This document shows, piece after piece, positions 25,237 through 33,562 of a stretch of 64,000 nt of DNA. Below the pieces are notes generated by a model. The model had not been told where the DNA came from, made no database searches, and saw only the letters and a list, made by a program, of their open reading frames with translations. Position 1 is the stretch's first letter, and every line of letters begins with the position of its first letter. Origin of the DNA: Planctomycetales bacterium ZRK34 (GTDB lineage Bacteria; Planctomycetota; Phycisphaerae; Phycisphaerales; Zrk34); assembly GCA_014873095.1 (NCBI GenBank), contig CP050848.1, positions 3,407,850 through 3,471,849 on the forward strand, in the 5' to 3' direction. A program made the position numbers and the translations under genes.

Positions 25237-26649
25237 TCATGCATGCTGGTCGGCGGCGATTGTATAGTCAGCGCTTTGCCAGGCCGAGAAGCTGCCCGGC
25301 ACATTGCATACACGCTCAAAACCATGGCGCTTCAGCAGGCTGGCGCCGATGCTGGCGCGGTACCCGCTGCCGCAGTAAACCGCCACGGGCCGTTCGGCGT
25401 CCAATTCGTCCGGCGGCGCCGCGCACAACTGCGGCAGAGGGTAGTGTACCGCCCCGGGAATATGGCCGGACTCCCACTCGCTGTCTTTCCGGACGTCGAG
25501 CAACTGTAACGCATCATCCTGATTGCAGCGGTCGCGCAGCTCAGTCACGCTGATCTGATCGACGTGCTCGAGACGCCGGCCGCGCGTGATCCACGCCTTG
25601 ATGCCGCCGGCCAGATAGCCAGCGACCTTTGTCAGCCCGACGCGATGCAGCCGCCGCAATACGCGCGGCACCTCCGCGTCGTCGTCGGTCACCAGCAGCA
25701 GCGGCTTGTCCGGATCCAGCAGCCAACCGGCCCAAACCGAAAGCTGTGGGCTGTTGCCGATGTTCAGCGACCCGGGGATGTGTCCGCCGCCGAAAGCGAG
25801 CATGCCGCGCGTATCCAACAGTTGCACGGTCGAGTTGCTGCACGCGGACTCAAACTGCTCCGGCGTCATCGCCCGCGGCGGCTCCGTCTCCTGCAACAAC
25901 GGAGGGCCCGCCATGTTGAGCTTCTTCATTCGGCTGTAATGGTTGGGCTCCGGCGGGGCGTTGCGCACAAACTGCTTGAACTTGTCGACGTCGTCGAACT
26001 GCAGAAACGGATTATGTCGACGCTCATACCCGATCGTGCTCAGCGGGCGGTCGCCGATGTTCGCGCCGCAAGCGGAGCCGGCCCCGTGGCACGGCAACAC
26101 GATCACCGCGTCGTCGAGTTTGAGATAGAAGTCGTACAGGCTGCGATGCAGTTGATCGGGCAGGTCTTCCGCGCCTTCGCCGTGGATCAGGTCTGGGCGT
26201 CCGGCTGATCCGACGAACAGGCAGTCGCCGCTGAGCACGGCCCACGGATCATCGGCCGTGTCGCTCATGGCCACGAGGAAGCTGACATGCTCAGGTGTAT
26301 GTCCCGGCGTGTGGCGGGCGGTCAGCGTGACCGACCCGAAGTCGAACGCCTGGCCATCGCGGATCGGTTCGTGATCGAAGTCATACGTCGTACCGCCGAT
26401 CTCGCTGAGGTGGATGGTCGCTCCGCCGCATCGAGCCGCCAGTTCGAGGCTGCCGCTCATGAAATCCGCATGGTTGTGTGTCTCGAATATGTCGGTGATC
26501 GCAGCGCCGTGCTCGCGCGCCAGGCGCAGGTAGATTTCGCAGTCCGGACGCGGATCGACCACGGCGACACGCCCTGCGTTGCTGTCGCCGAGAATGTAGG
26601 ATAATTCCGAAATGCCTTCCGTGTTGACGGTCGTCATGATCAGCGACAT
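25237..26649 (-). CDS. CstB-like persulfide dioxygenase with two rhodanese domains
   Basis: 470 aa. A metallo-beta-lactamase domain (about 1-245) of the ETHE1/persulfide dioxygenase type has THNHADFMSG (metal ligands His-x-His-x-Asp), a second His at ARHTPGHTPEH and SGDCLFVG. Rhodanese domain 1 (about 262-350) has no Cys in the active loop (LLVTDDDAEV), so it is a pseudo-domain. Rhodanese domain 2 (about 365-460) has the active loop CGSGYRAS. This order matches CstB, which oxidises glutathione or coenzyme persulfides to thiosulfate or sulfite. GGGAGG precedes the start by 5 nt. The DUF442 gene is upstream in the same direction. Confidence 0.85.
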   Translation of the reverse strand: MSLIMTTVNTEGISELSYILGDSNAGRVAVVDPRPDCEIYLRLAREHGAAITDIFETHNHADFMSGSLELAARCGGATIHLSEIGGTTYDFDHEPIRDGQAFDFGSVTLTARHTPGHTPEHVSFLVAMSDTADDPWAVLSGDCLFVGSAGRPDLIHGEGAEDLPDQLHRSLYDFYLKLDDAVIVLPCHGAGSACGANIGDRPLSTIGYERRHNPFLQFDDVDKFKQFVRNAPPEPNHYSRMKKLNMAGPPLLQETEPPRAMTPEQFESACSNSTVQLLDTRGMLAFGGGHIPGSLNIGNSPQLSVWAGWLLDPDKPLLLVTDDDAEVPRVLRRLHRVGLTKVAGYLAGGIKAWITRGRRLEHVDQISVTELRDRCNQDDALQLLDVRKDSEWESGHIPGAVHYPLPQLCAAPPDELDAERPVAVYCGSGYRASIGASLLKRHGFERVCNVPGSFSAWQSADYTIAADQHA

Positions 26650-26691
26650 CGTTGCCTCCCGTGAGTTGGTCGTGTGTGGCTTCGGCGTCGA

Positions 26692-27147
26692 TCACGCGCC
26701 GTCTGCGTGGGCGTCGACGTAGTCCACAACCAGTTTCTTGAGTTGCTCATTGTCGCACTCGAACCCCAGCTCGCGGGCTTTCTCGATCACCTGCTCGCCG
26801 CTGAGTCCCGACGAAATCCCCTGCTGGATCATCGCCATCGCCCCCGCACGCTTACCGCTTTTGCAGTGGATGTATACCGGCTTGGGAACCTGCTCGAACG
26901 CGACGAGAAAACGATCGACCACCGAAGCGTCCGTATCCTTCATCGACACCGGCACGTGGACGTAGCTCATGTTTCGCTGCCGCGCCAGGTCGCTCTCGGC
27001 GTCAGGGCGAATCGGTTGATCGGGTTCATCGTCGGGGCGCAGGTTGATGATCGAAGCAAAACCCTGGGCGCTCAGCGCGTCGAGCTCAGCCTCGTCCGGT
27101 TGCGGGCCGACCGACATCTGGCTGTTGATTCGTATTGAGTTGGACAT
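26692..27147 (-). CDS. DUF442/Blh-type protein phosphatase-like protein
   Basis: 151 aa from ATG 27147; an upstream extension to 27321 has no family similarity. The protein-tyrosine-phosphatase-like loop HCKSGKRAG (C-x5-R) lies near 103, with the DUF442 start SVGPQPDEAELDALSAQGF and INLRPDDE. Such domains are often fused to or encoded beside persulfide dioxygenases (Blh proteins), and a sulfur-linked role is inferred from that. Here it precedes the dioxygenase gene by 42 nt in the same direction, so they are probably co-transcribed. Confidence 0.85.
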   Translation of the reverse strand: MSNSIRINSQMSVGPQPDEAELDALSAQGFASIINLRPDDEPDQPIRPDAESDLARQRNMSYVHVPVSMKDTDASVVDRFLVAFEQVPKPVYIHCKSGKRAGAMAMIQQGISSGLSGEQVIEKARELGFECDNEQLKKLVVDYVDAHADGA

Positions 27148-27225
27148 GCCTGATCTCCATGTGTACGTGACTGTGTTGGCCTCCTCGTTAATGATGGCGA
27201 CGGTGGGCGCCCGCGGCCATGAGCC

Positions 27226-27274
27226 GCATGCTGTCGGACGCTTGGGTGCTATGCTGGCGGGAAGTTCAGCATGC
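27226..27274. promoter_or_regulatory. inverted repeat upstream of the DUF442-dioxygenase pair
   Basis: GCATGCTG (27226-27233) and CAGCATGC (27267-27274) are perfect complements 33 nt apart, in the spacer between the divergent DUF442 and Nudix genes. This is a possible operator or looping pair; no regulator can be assigned. Confidence 0.35.
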
Positions 27275-27286
27275 GACGGAGCGGGC

Positions 27287-27315
27287 ATGACACTCCGCCC
27301 GATGCGGCGTATTAT
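27287..27315 (+). promoter_or_regulatory. sigma-70 promoter of the Nudix gene, nearly leaderless
   Basis: ATGACA (27287-27292), a 17-nt spacer, then TATTAT (27310-27315): 5/6 matches in both boxes. The start point would be about 27322-27324, at the ATG itself, so the mRNA should be leaderless. Confidence 0.6.
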
Positions 27316-27323
27316 GAACACCC

Positions 27324-27839
27324 ATGAATGTCTCCGTACCGATGACGTCCATTCCGTACAAGATCGCCGTGCTGTGCTACCTTTACGATGAGGCCGGCCG
27401 CCTGTTGCTGCTGCACCGGGCGCAGGAGCCGAACAAAGGTTTGTATTCCCCGATCGGCGGCAAGCTGCACATGGATGAAGGCGAGTCGCCCGCCGCGTGC
27501 GCGCTCCGCGAGATTCACGAGGAAGTCGAGCTCGAATTACAACCCGCTGACATCCACCTGACCGGCCTGGTCTCTGAAACCGCCTTCGGCGACCACACCC
27601 ACTGGCTGATGTTTCTCTACGAAGTCACGCGACCCGTGCAGGTGAAGCGCATGCAGTTCCGCGAAGGCACGCTCGAATGGCATCACTGGGATGACATCCC
27701 CAACCTGAAAATTCCTCAGACCGATCGCGAAGTGATCTACCCGCTGATGCGGAAGTACCACGAGGAATTTTTTCACGTGCACATCGACTGTCGCGGCGGC
27801 CGCTGCGACTGGCGGCTCGAACATCCGATTCAGTCGTGA
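27324..27839 (+). CDS. Nudix hydrolase (MutT/8-oxo-dGTPase-like)
   Basis: 171 aa. The Nudix region reads GGKLHMDEGESPAACALREI followed by HEEVEL. It has the REIHEE core and upstream Glu, but the first half departs by about two residues from the strict G-x5-E-x7 spacing. The overall form resembles MTH1-like hydrolases that remove oxidised nucleotides. Substrate is unproven. The start at 27324 is supported by the promoter, with an internal ATG at 27342. It ends 9 nt from the convergent sigma-54 activator. Confidence 0.8.
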   Translation: MNVSVPMTSIPYKIAVLCYLYDEAGRLLLLHRAQEPNKGLYSPIGGKLHMDEGESPAACALREIHEEVELELQPADIHLTGLVSETAFGDHTHWLMFLYEVTRPVQVKRMQFREGTLEWHHWDDIPNLKIPQTDREVIYPLMRKYHEEFFHVHIDCRGGRCDWRLEHPIQS

Positions 27840-27848
27840 TATTCAATC

Positions 27849-29384
27849 TCAGGCCTTGAACGGGCGCGTTTTGATGTTGAACTTTCGCATGCGGCTGCGC
27901 AGCGTGTTGGGGTTGATCTGCAACAGGCGGGCGGCGCCGTCGGGGCCGTCGACGCGGCCGCGTGTCTGACTCAGTGCCGATTCGATGTGTTGACGCATCG
28001 CCTGATCCATTGAGGCGATTGGTGAAGTGGATGCGATCGGTGTAAAGCTGCGAGCGCCGGGCAGCGCGGCGATGCCAAGGGCTTTGGCGATATCGAGGCG
28101 GCGGCCGTCCCCGAGAATCGCCGCGCGTTCAATCACCGAGGCCAGTTCGCGGATATTGCCCGGCCAGTCGTAGGCGGCGAGTAGATCGAGGTCGGCATCG
28201 GTGGGAACCTGCAATCGCAGCCCGAGCCGCGTGGCGGCGCGTCGTGCGAAGTGATCGGCCAGCGCGGCAATATCACCGGGCCGTTCGCGCAGCGGTGGTA
28301 TCACGATCGGAAATACCGCGATGCGGTACCACAGATCTTGTCGAAAGCTGCCGTCCTGCACCATCGCCGGCAGGTCGCGGTGCGTGGCTGCGATGATGCG
28401 CACATGCACATGAATCGACTGCTCACCGCCGACGCGCTCGAACATGCCGTCCTGCAATACGCGCAGCAGACGCACCTGCGCCGCCGGGGGCAACTCGCCG
28501 ACTTCATCAAGCAGCAGCGTGCCGCCATCGGCCCGTTCGAACCAGCCCCGCCGTCGCATCGCCGCGCCGGTGAAAGCGCCCTTTTCATGGCCGAACAGTT
28601 CCGAGTCGATCAGCTCGGGGGCGATCGCGCCGCAGTTGACGCGGATGAACGGCCCATCGGGGTGGCGACTGCGATCGTGAATCGCGCGGGCGATCACCTC
28701 CTTGCCGCAGCCTGTTTCACCCAGCAGCAGCACAGGCGTATCAGATCGCGCGACCTGGTCCAGTCGCTGCATCACGGCGTTGAGTCCCGCTTCGGCGCCG
28801 ATGATGGTCTGCGAAAAATCCTCGCGGCCGAGGCGCACCAGCGCGGATCGTTTATCCGCCTCGGCCCGCTCGCGCAACGTGATCAACTCATGCAGTCGCT
28901 CGTCATTTTCAAGCGCCACCGTCAGCGGTTCACGCAGCGCATCAAATCGTTTAATGTCATCGTCATCGAACGGGCGACCCGGTGGGGCGATGATCACCGC
29001 GCCGCCAATGACCTTGGTCTGACTGATCAGCGGGCCGGTCAGACGATCGCAGGCATCGTTGCGCGGGATCAGTTTGAACGGTGGGGCATCCGGTTCGGCA
29101 GCACGATGCGTGACCTGGTTCTGTCGACACCACCGCATCAGGTCGCGCCATGCGGCCGTGCCGGGTGATGTGGCCTGCGGCAACGGGGCCGATCGCCCGT
29201 CGGCTCGGCCCGCCGCCACGGGTTCGATCAGGCGGGCGGTCTCATCGAGGCGATAAATCACCAGCCGGTCCATGGGCAGATGGCGCGCGACCGCCGTACA
29301 GATATTTTGACATGCCTCGGCAATGTCGATGTGTCGACACGCCTGGCGCCAGACTTCCAGCAGCATCGGATGGAACTGCTCCAT
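27849..29384 (-). CDS. sigma-54-dependent activator (GAF + AAA+ + Fis-type HTH), FisR/NorR-like
   Basis: 511 aa. A GAF-like sensor (about 15-160) contains Cys at 16, 25, 29 and about 88. The AAA+ domain (about 195-420) has Walker A GETGCGKEV, the sigma-54 loop GAFTGA in ELFGHEKGAFTGA and Walker B GGTLLLDEVGELP. A Fis-type HTH lies at the C terminus (ARLLQINPNTLRSRMRKFNI). FisR proteins sense sulfane sulfur through Cys residues and activate persulfide dioxygenase genes. The sulfur gene neighbours and a near-consensus -24/-12 promoter in the divergent spacer make this a good analogy, but Cys positions differ from what I recall of FisR. NorR-type NO sensing is the main alternative. Confidence 0.85.
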   Translation of the reverse strand: MEQFHPMLLEVWRQACRHIDIAEACQNICTAVARHLPMDRLVIYRLDETARLIEPVAAGRADGRSAPLPQATSPGTAAWRDLMRWCRQNQVTHRAAEPDAPPFKLIPRNDACDRLTGPLISQTKVIGGAVIIAPPGRPFDDDDIKRFDALREPLTVALENDERLHELITLRERAEADKRSALVRLGREDFSQTIIGAEAGLNAVMQRLDQVARSDTPVLLLGETGCGKEVIARAIHDRSRHPDGPFIRVNCGAIAPELIDSELFGHEKGAFTGAAMRRRGWFERADGGTLLLDEVGELPPAAQVRLLRVLQDGMFERVGGEQSIHVHVRIIAATHRDLPAMVQDGSFRQDLWYRIAVFPIVIPPLRERPGDIAALADHFARRAATRLGLRLQVPTDADLDLLAAYDWPGNIRELASVIERAAILGDGRRLDIAKALGIAALPGARSFTPIASTSPIASMDQAMRQHIESALSQTRGRVDGPDGAARLLQINPNTLRSRMRKFNIKTRPFKA

Positions 29385-29389
29385 GCTGT

Positions 29390-29450
29390 TAAATATAGCA
29401 TATATATTATCAAATTAAACGTAAAAATTGTTTTATATAATCAATATTTA
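29390..29450. promoter_or_regulatory. AT-rich inverted repeat, candidate upstream activator site
   Basis: TAAATATAGCATATATA (29390-29406) and TATATAATCAATATTTA (29434-29450) are imperfect complements in a strikingly AT-rich stretch. It lies 40-100 bp upstream of the -24/-12 promoter, between the activator gene and its likely target, where an enhancer for a sigma-54 activator is expected. Confidence 0.45.
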
Positions 29451-29491
29451 GGTCAAGGTCTCGAAATTGGCCCAAAAACGCGAGTTTGAGT

Positions 29492-29508
29492 TTGGCAAGG
29501 GTGTTGCT
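29492..29508 (+). promoter_or_regulatory. sigma-54 (-24/-12) promoter of the TauE gene
   Basis: TTGGCAAGGGTGTTGCT matches the consensus TTGGCACGNNNNTTGCW at all but one fixed position, with GG and GC exactly 10 nt apart. The start would be near 29519, upstream of the AGGAG at 29561. Confidence 0.75.
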
Positions 29509-29573
29509 TCGTGTGGGTTGAACATGGTGCGTGCGGTCGCGCATCGTGGGTATTTACACGAGGAGAGTTTGTC

Positions 29574-30494
29574 ATGACAGCGTTGAATGTGATGCAGAAG
29601 GTGTCTCGCCTGCCGGGGCTGCGTCGGCGGCGGGTGCGGGTCTGGTTGATGGTCGTGGGAACGATCACGCTGCTGCTGGCGGCACAGGTGATCTGGCCGA
29701 CGTTTCGGGTGATGCCGCAGCTTGGCGACGGCGTGGGGCCCGGCGCGTTTCTGGCGGTCTTTCTGGCGGCGCTGATCTGCGAGTATGTCGACTCCTCGCT
29801 GGGCATGGGCTATGGCACGACGCTGACGCCGCTGCTGCTGCTGGCGGGATTCAGTCCGCTGCAGATCGTACCGTGCGTGTTGTGCAGCGAGTTTATCACC
29901 GGCGCGCTGTCCGGGCTGTTTCATCATCGCGATGGCAACGTGAATTTTCTTCGTGATCGCGAAGCTCGATCGACGGTGGTGATGTTGTCGATGTTGAGCG
30001 TGGTGGGCGCGATCGTGGCGGTGACGCTGGCGTTGAGTGTGCCGAAGGTCTGGCTGACGGGCATCATCGGCGTGATGGTTCTTTCGATCGGCGTGGTGAT
30101 ACTGGCGACGATCCGCCGGCAACTGCGCTATCGGCGCGGCCACCTGATCACACTCGGCGCGGTGGCCGCCTTCAACAAGGGACTATCCGGCGGCGGGTAT
30201 GGTCCGCTGGTCACCGCCGGGCAGGTGGTTTCAGGCGTCAAGGCCAAACACGCCGTGGCCATCACATCGATCGCCGAATCGCTGACCTGCCTGGTCGGTC
30301 TGGTCGCTTATTTTGTAATGACGCGCGGCTCAATCGACACAGCTCTGTTGTTGCCGCTGGTGACAGGAGCGGTATTGTCGGTGCCGATCGCCACGCTGAC
30401 TGTCCGCCGCATCCCTGACACATGGATGCGGAGCATCGTCGGTGTGATGACCTGCCTGCTGGGCCTGCTGGCGCTTTCGAAGCTGGTGTGGTGA
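29574..30494 (+). CDS. TauE/SafE-family membrane transporter (sulfite or organosulfonate export type)
   Basis: 306 aa from ATG 29574, 8 nt after AGGAG; an in-frame GTG at 29511 lies upstream of the predicted transcription start and is rejected. About eight membrane helices show two TauE repeats with SSLGMGYGTTLTPLLLLAGF and NKGLSGGGYGPLVTAGQV, the conserved half-helix motifs. The family moves sulfite, sulfoacetate or other anions. With a persulfide dioxygenase nearby, export of sulfite is a reasonable inference. It stands alone behind a sigma-54 promoter and ends 7 nt from the convergent next gene. Confidence 0.85.
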   Translation: MTALNVMQKVSRLPGLRRRRVRVWLMVVGTITLLLAAQVIWPTFRVMPQLGDGVGPGAFLAVFLAALICEYVDSSLGMGYGTTLTPLLLLAGFSPLQIVPCVLCSEFITGALSGLFHHRDGNVNFLRDREARSTVVMLSMLSVVGAIVAVTLALSVPKVWLTGIIGVMVLSIGVVILATIRRQLRYRRGHLITLGAVAAFNKGLSGGGYGPLVTAGQVVSGVKAKHAVAITSIAESLTCLVGLVAYFVMTRGSIDTALLLPLVTGAVLSVPIATLTVRRIPDTWMRSIVGVMTCLLGLLALSKLVW

Positions 30495-30501
30495 GGCGGG
30501 G

Positions 30502-31149
30502 TTAGTCCGACGACTGCGACTTGGCGTATTCGTCGACTTCCTCCTGCGTGAAGCCGAGCCATTCCATCATGTGCAGGTCGTAGATGTGCTGGTGCTCGAG
30601 GTTTGAAAAGTCCAGGCGCAGCTCGTTGATGACCTTGGTGCCCTGGCCGATCCACTGCTGCCAGGTGGGCTGCGAGTAGTGGTCGTAGATGAACTTGCCG
30701 AGCGGGCCGCGCAGGGGCTGGTCAGGCAGGCGGGGGCCGGGCTGGCCGGTGCGGCGGTCGAGGACGGCATCATCACCGAGCTCGACGGCGGCCTCTTCCT
30801 CGGTCGGCGCGAGTTCGGGAATCGGGACGCCGATCTTTTCGAGCAAGCTGCCCATGGCGCGTTTGGGCATGATGTCGCCGTGCCGGGAGGCGACGACGTA
30901 ACCCTTGGTCAGCACCTCGGCGGCCTGATCTTTGGCATCGGCCTTGATCAGCAGCTGCGCGAGCGACTGATAGGCGCGTGAGAGATTATTGTCGTATTCG
31001 ATCGCCTTGCGGAAGGCACGGGCGGCTTCCTCATCGCGATCGGCTTCCTTGTAGGCATTGCCCAGCGAGAAGTACGACATGCCGTCGGGCGCTTCGGCAA
31101 CCATCTTCTCCCATTGGGCGATCCGCTGATTGAGCATTTCTGAATCCAT
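30502..31149 (-). CDS. TPR protein with C-terminal YggX-like (Fe(II)-trafficking) domain
   Basis: 215 aa from ATG 31149. The N-terminal half (about 1-95) has two to three tetratricopeptide repeats (YFSLGNAYKEADRDEEAARA and AYQSLAQLL). The C-terminal part (about 150-210) reads GPLGKFIYDHYSQPTWQQWI and INELRLDF, closely resembling YggX, whose ~90-residue family protects Fe-S proteins from oxidation. The usual N-terminal Cys of YggX (CxxL) is missing since the domain is internal. It is a fusion not found in enterobacteria. Confidence 0.75.
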   Translation of the reverse strand: MDSEMLNQRIAQWEKMVAEAPDGMSYFSLGNAYKEADRDEEAARAFRKAIEYDNNLSRAYQSLAQLLIKADAKDQAAEVLTKGYVVASRHGDIMPKRAMGSLLEKIGVPIPELAPTEEEAAVELGDDAVLDRRTGQPGPRLPDQPLRGPLGKFIYDHYSQPTWQQWIGQGTKVINELRLDFSNLEHQHIYDLHMMEWLGFTQEEVDEYAKSQSSD

Positions 31150-31242
31150 GGGGTAAGGATACCGAGCGGAAGCGGCGGGGCAAGGGGGGCGGCGGAAAGA
31201 CAACCCTTCGCAAGCGGCGGCGCTAAACGGTGTTTTGCCGTG

Positions 31243-32244
31243 TCACCAGACGTCGATTTCCCCGATGATGGGTTCGACGAGCTCTTTGGTGGTGACCAGG
31301 CCGAGGGGCTTGCCGGCGGCGTCGAGGATCACAGCCATCGAGGCGCGCTGCTGCTGACACGTGCGCAGCGCCTCGGCCAGCGGCATGTCCGGCAACAGGT
31401 GCACCAGCGGGTCGGCCAGTTCTTTCAGCGGCGGGCACGTCGCCGGGTCGTGGCGCAGCACTTCGTAAAGATCGAGGATGCCGATCGGCTGACCGTCGGG
31501 ACCCACCAGCGGAGCGCGCGTGTACGGCACACGATCGGCGATGGCCCACACGGCCTCGGCGGGCTGCGTGGTGCGGATGAGCGTTGCCTTGGCCCACGGC
31601 TGAATCACATCGCGCACCGTCATGCGTTGAAGTTCCAACACGCGGTCGATCATCGCCGACTGGTACGGGCTGATCACACCATGCCCGATGCCTTCCTTGA
31701 TCAGCTCGGTGACGGTGCGGCGTGGGTGCATGATGCGCAGCGTGGTGGACTTCGATCCGCTCATGATGCGCTGCACCAGCCAGCCGACGCCGTCGATCAG
31801 CGGCAGCAGGCCGATCCATGTCAGCAGACGCTGACCCCACAGCAGCGGGCGGGCGAACGGCGGTGTGATCGTATCCGTGTGCGAACGGAAAAAGTCCTTC
31901 GGCAGCACCTCGCCGAACACGAACAGCATCGGCATCAGAATCGCCGCGTTGATGGCGACCTGCGACCAGCCTTGATACCCGGCGTCGTCCAGCACAGCGC
32001 CGACGGCCAGCGACGCGAGATAGTTGGCCGTGTTGTTGGCGACGAGCAATGTGCCGAGCACCCGGTTGGGTTTGGCGATCAGCGTTTCGAGCACGGCCGC
32101 ATTGGACCGCGGCACATGGGCGAGCATGTGCAGGCGGATGCGATTGATGGTGTAGATGCCGGTTTCCAACCCGCTGAACATCGCCGAGCCTGCCAGGCCC
32201 GCCGTCGCGGCGACATACCACATGGCCAACTGCATCGGGGTCAT
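31243..32244 (-). CDS. DUF21/CNNM-CBS membrane protein (CorC/HlyC family), second copy
   Basis: 333 aa. A CNNM/DUF21 membrane domain (about 1-135) has GSAMFSGLETGIYTINRIR and FGEVLPKDFF, then a CBS pair (about 195-320, VISPYQSAMIDRVLELQRMT onward). The C-terminal CorC transporter-associated domain is absent. Family members act in Mg2+ or Co2+ efflux and resistance. The start overlaps the stop of the longer paralogue by 4 nt, so the two are coupled and may form a heterodimer. Confidence 0.88.
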   Translation of the reverse strand: MTPMQLAMWYVAATAGLAGSAMFSGLETGIYTINRIRLHMLAHVPRSNAAVLETLIAKPNRVLGTLLVANNTANYLASLAVGAVLDDAGYQGWSQVAINAAILMPMLFVFGEVLPKDFFRSHTDTITPPFARPLLWGQRLLTWIGLLPLIDGVGWLVQRIMSGSKSTTLRIMHPRRTVTELIKEGIGHGVISPYQSAMIDRVLELQRMTVRDVIQPWAKATLIRTTQPAEAVWAIADRVPYTRAPLVGPDGQPIGILDLYEVLRHDPATCPPLKELADPLVHLLPDMPLAEALRTCQQQRASMAVILDAAGKPLGLVTTKELVEPIIGEIDVW

Positions 32245-33530
32245 GATCGGCCCTCCTGCGGTTTGACCGTGAGGATGACCGACTCGACGCGCGCGCCGCT
32301 GACCGACTCGACGCGCATCGACACGTTGGCAAGCTGAACGACCTCACCGGGCTCGGGCACGCGACCGGCCAGCGACATGACCAACCCGCCGACCGTGGCG
32401 ATGCGCGGCGGGATGTTGTGCTTGCCGAATGCGTCCGCCCAGTCGTGCACGCTGAGCCGACCGCTGACGCGCCAGCGTTTGGCGTCTAGCTGCTCGGTGG
32501 TTTCGCTGGGCGCTTCGGCGGGTGACTGGTCGAGGTCGAGATCGCCGACGAGTTGTTCGACGATGTCTTTGAGCGTGATCAGGCCGGCGGTGCCGCCGTA
32601 TTCGTCGACGGCGATGGCCATCTTCGTGCCGGTTTTGCGGAACTCATCGAGCAGTTGGTCGACGCGCTGCAGTTCGGGCACAAAGCGAATCACCCGCACG
32701 AGCTTCTGCAGATGAACATTCGGCTCGAGCCGCGCGGCCAGCAGGAACTGGCGGGCGTAGATGACCCCGACGACATGATCAAGGTCGCCTTCGACGGCGA
32801 TGTACTTGTTGAGCTTGGTCTGTTTGATCATTTCACGCAGAACGTGGGGCGGCTGATGGACATCGATGGCGGCCACATCCACGCGGGGAATCATCACGTC
32901 GCGCACGCGCATCTGGCTGAGGTACAGCACCTCGTTGAGAATCTGCTGCTCGCCGGCTCCGATGACGCCGCGCTTGCGGCTCATCTCCAGCAGGGCTTCC
33001 ATCTCATCGTTGGTCAACTGCGGGGAAAGCTGATGCGGGGCGAACAGGCGGCCGAGTGGTTGAACGATGCCGCGGCTGATGATGCGGCCGGCCGGCTGCA
33101 CGACGCGGTGAATCAGGTACAGCGGCAGGGCGACGACGCGCACCCAAGGCAGCGTGGCGGTGTTGGCCACGAGCTTGGGCAGCACCTCGCCGAACACGAT
33201 CACGCCCAGCAGCGGCGCCAGTGTCATCGTGGCCACGAGCCCGGGCCCAACGTTCGCTTCGGTGAGTTTGAGCAGCAGGGCCGCGGTGACCACGAAGTAG
33301 AACACGTTCACCAGCATGTTGCCCAGCATGAGCGTGACCAGCAGCGTGCGCGGATCGGCGAGCAGACTGTTGACGAACTGCCCGGTGATGCCGCCGCGCT
33401 GACCCAGCACGTAGCGTTGGTGCGCGGTCAGGCTGAACAGCGCCGTTTCCGACCCGCTGAAAAACCCCGACGCGATCAACAGGATCGGCAGGCTCACAAA
33501 GAAGGGAACATCGGCGAACGTGTAGGGCAT
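32241..33530 (-). CDS. CNNM-CBS-CorC_HlyC membrane protein, first copy
   Basis: 429 aa. A CNNM domain with three or four helices (SGFFSGSETALFSLTAHQR and VFGEVLPKLVANT), a CBS pair (about 205-330; MRVRDVMIPRVDV and DEYGGTAGLITLKDIVEQLV) and the C-terminal CorC_HlyC domain (about 345-425). It is the complete form of the family, probably involved in divalent cation transport. The paralogue downstream lacks the last domain. Confidence 0.9.
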   Translation of the reverse strand: MPYTFADVPFFVSLPILLIASGFFSGSETALFSLTAHQRYVLGQRGGITGQFVNSLLADPRTLLVTLMLGNMLVNVFYFVVTAALLLKLTEANVGPGLVATMTLAPLLGVIVFGEVLPKLVANTATLPWVRVVALPLYLIHRVVQPAGRIISRGIVQPLGRLFAPHQLSPQLTNDEMEALLEMSRKRGVIGAGEQQILNEVLYLSQMRVRDVMIPRVDVAAIDVHQPPHVLREMIKQTKLNKYIAVEGDLDHVVGVIYARQFLLAARLEPNVHLQKLVRVIRFVPELQRVDQLLDEFRKTGTKMAIAVDEYGGTAGLITLKDIVEQLVGDLDLDQSPAEAPSETTEQLDAKRWRVSGRLSVHDWADAFGKHNIPPRIATVGGLVMSLAGRVPEPGEVVQLANVSMRVESVSGARVESVILTVKPQEGRS

Positions 33531-33562
33531 GGCGGTAGCTTACCACGTGGCGGCGTGGGCGT

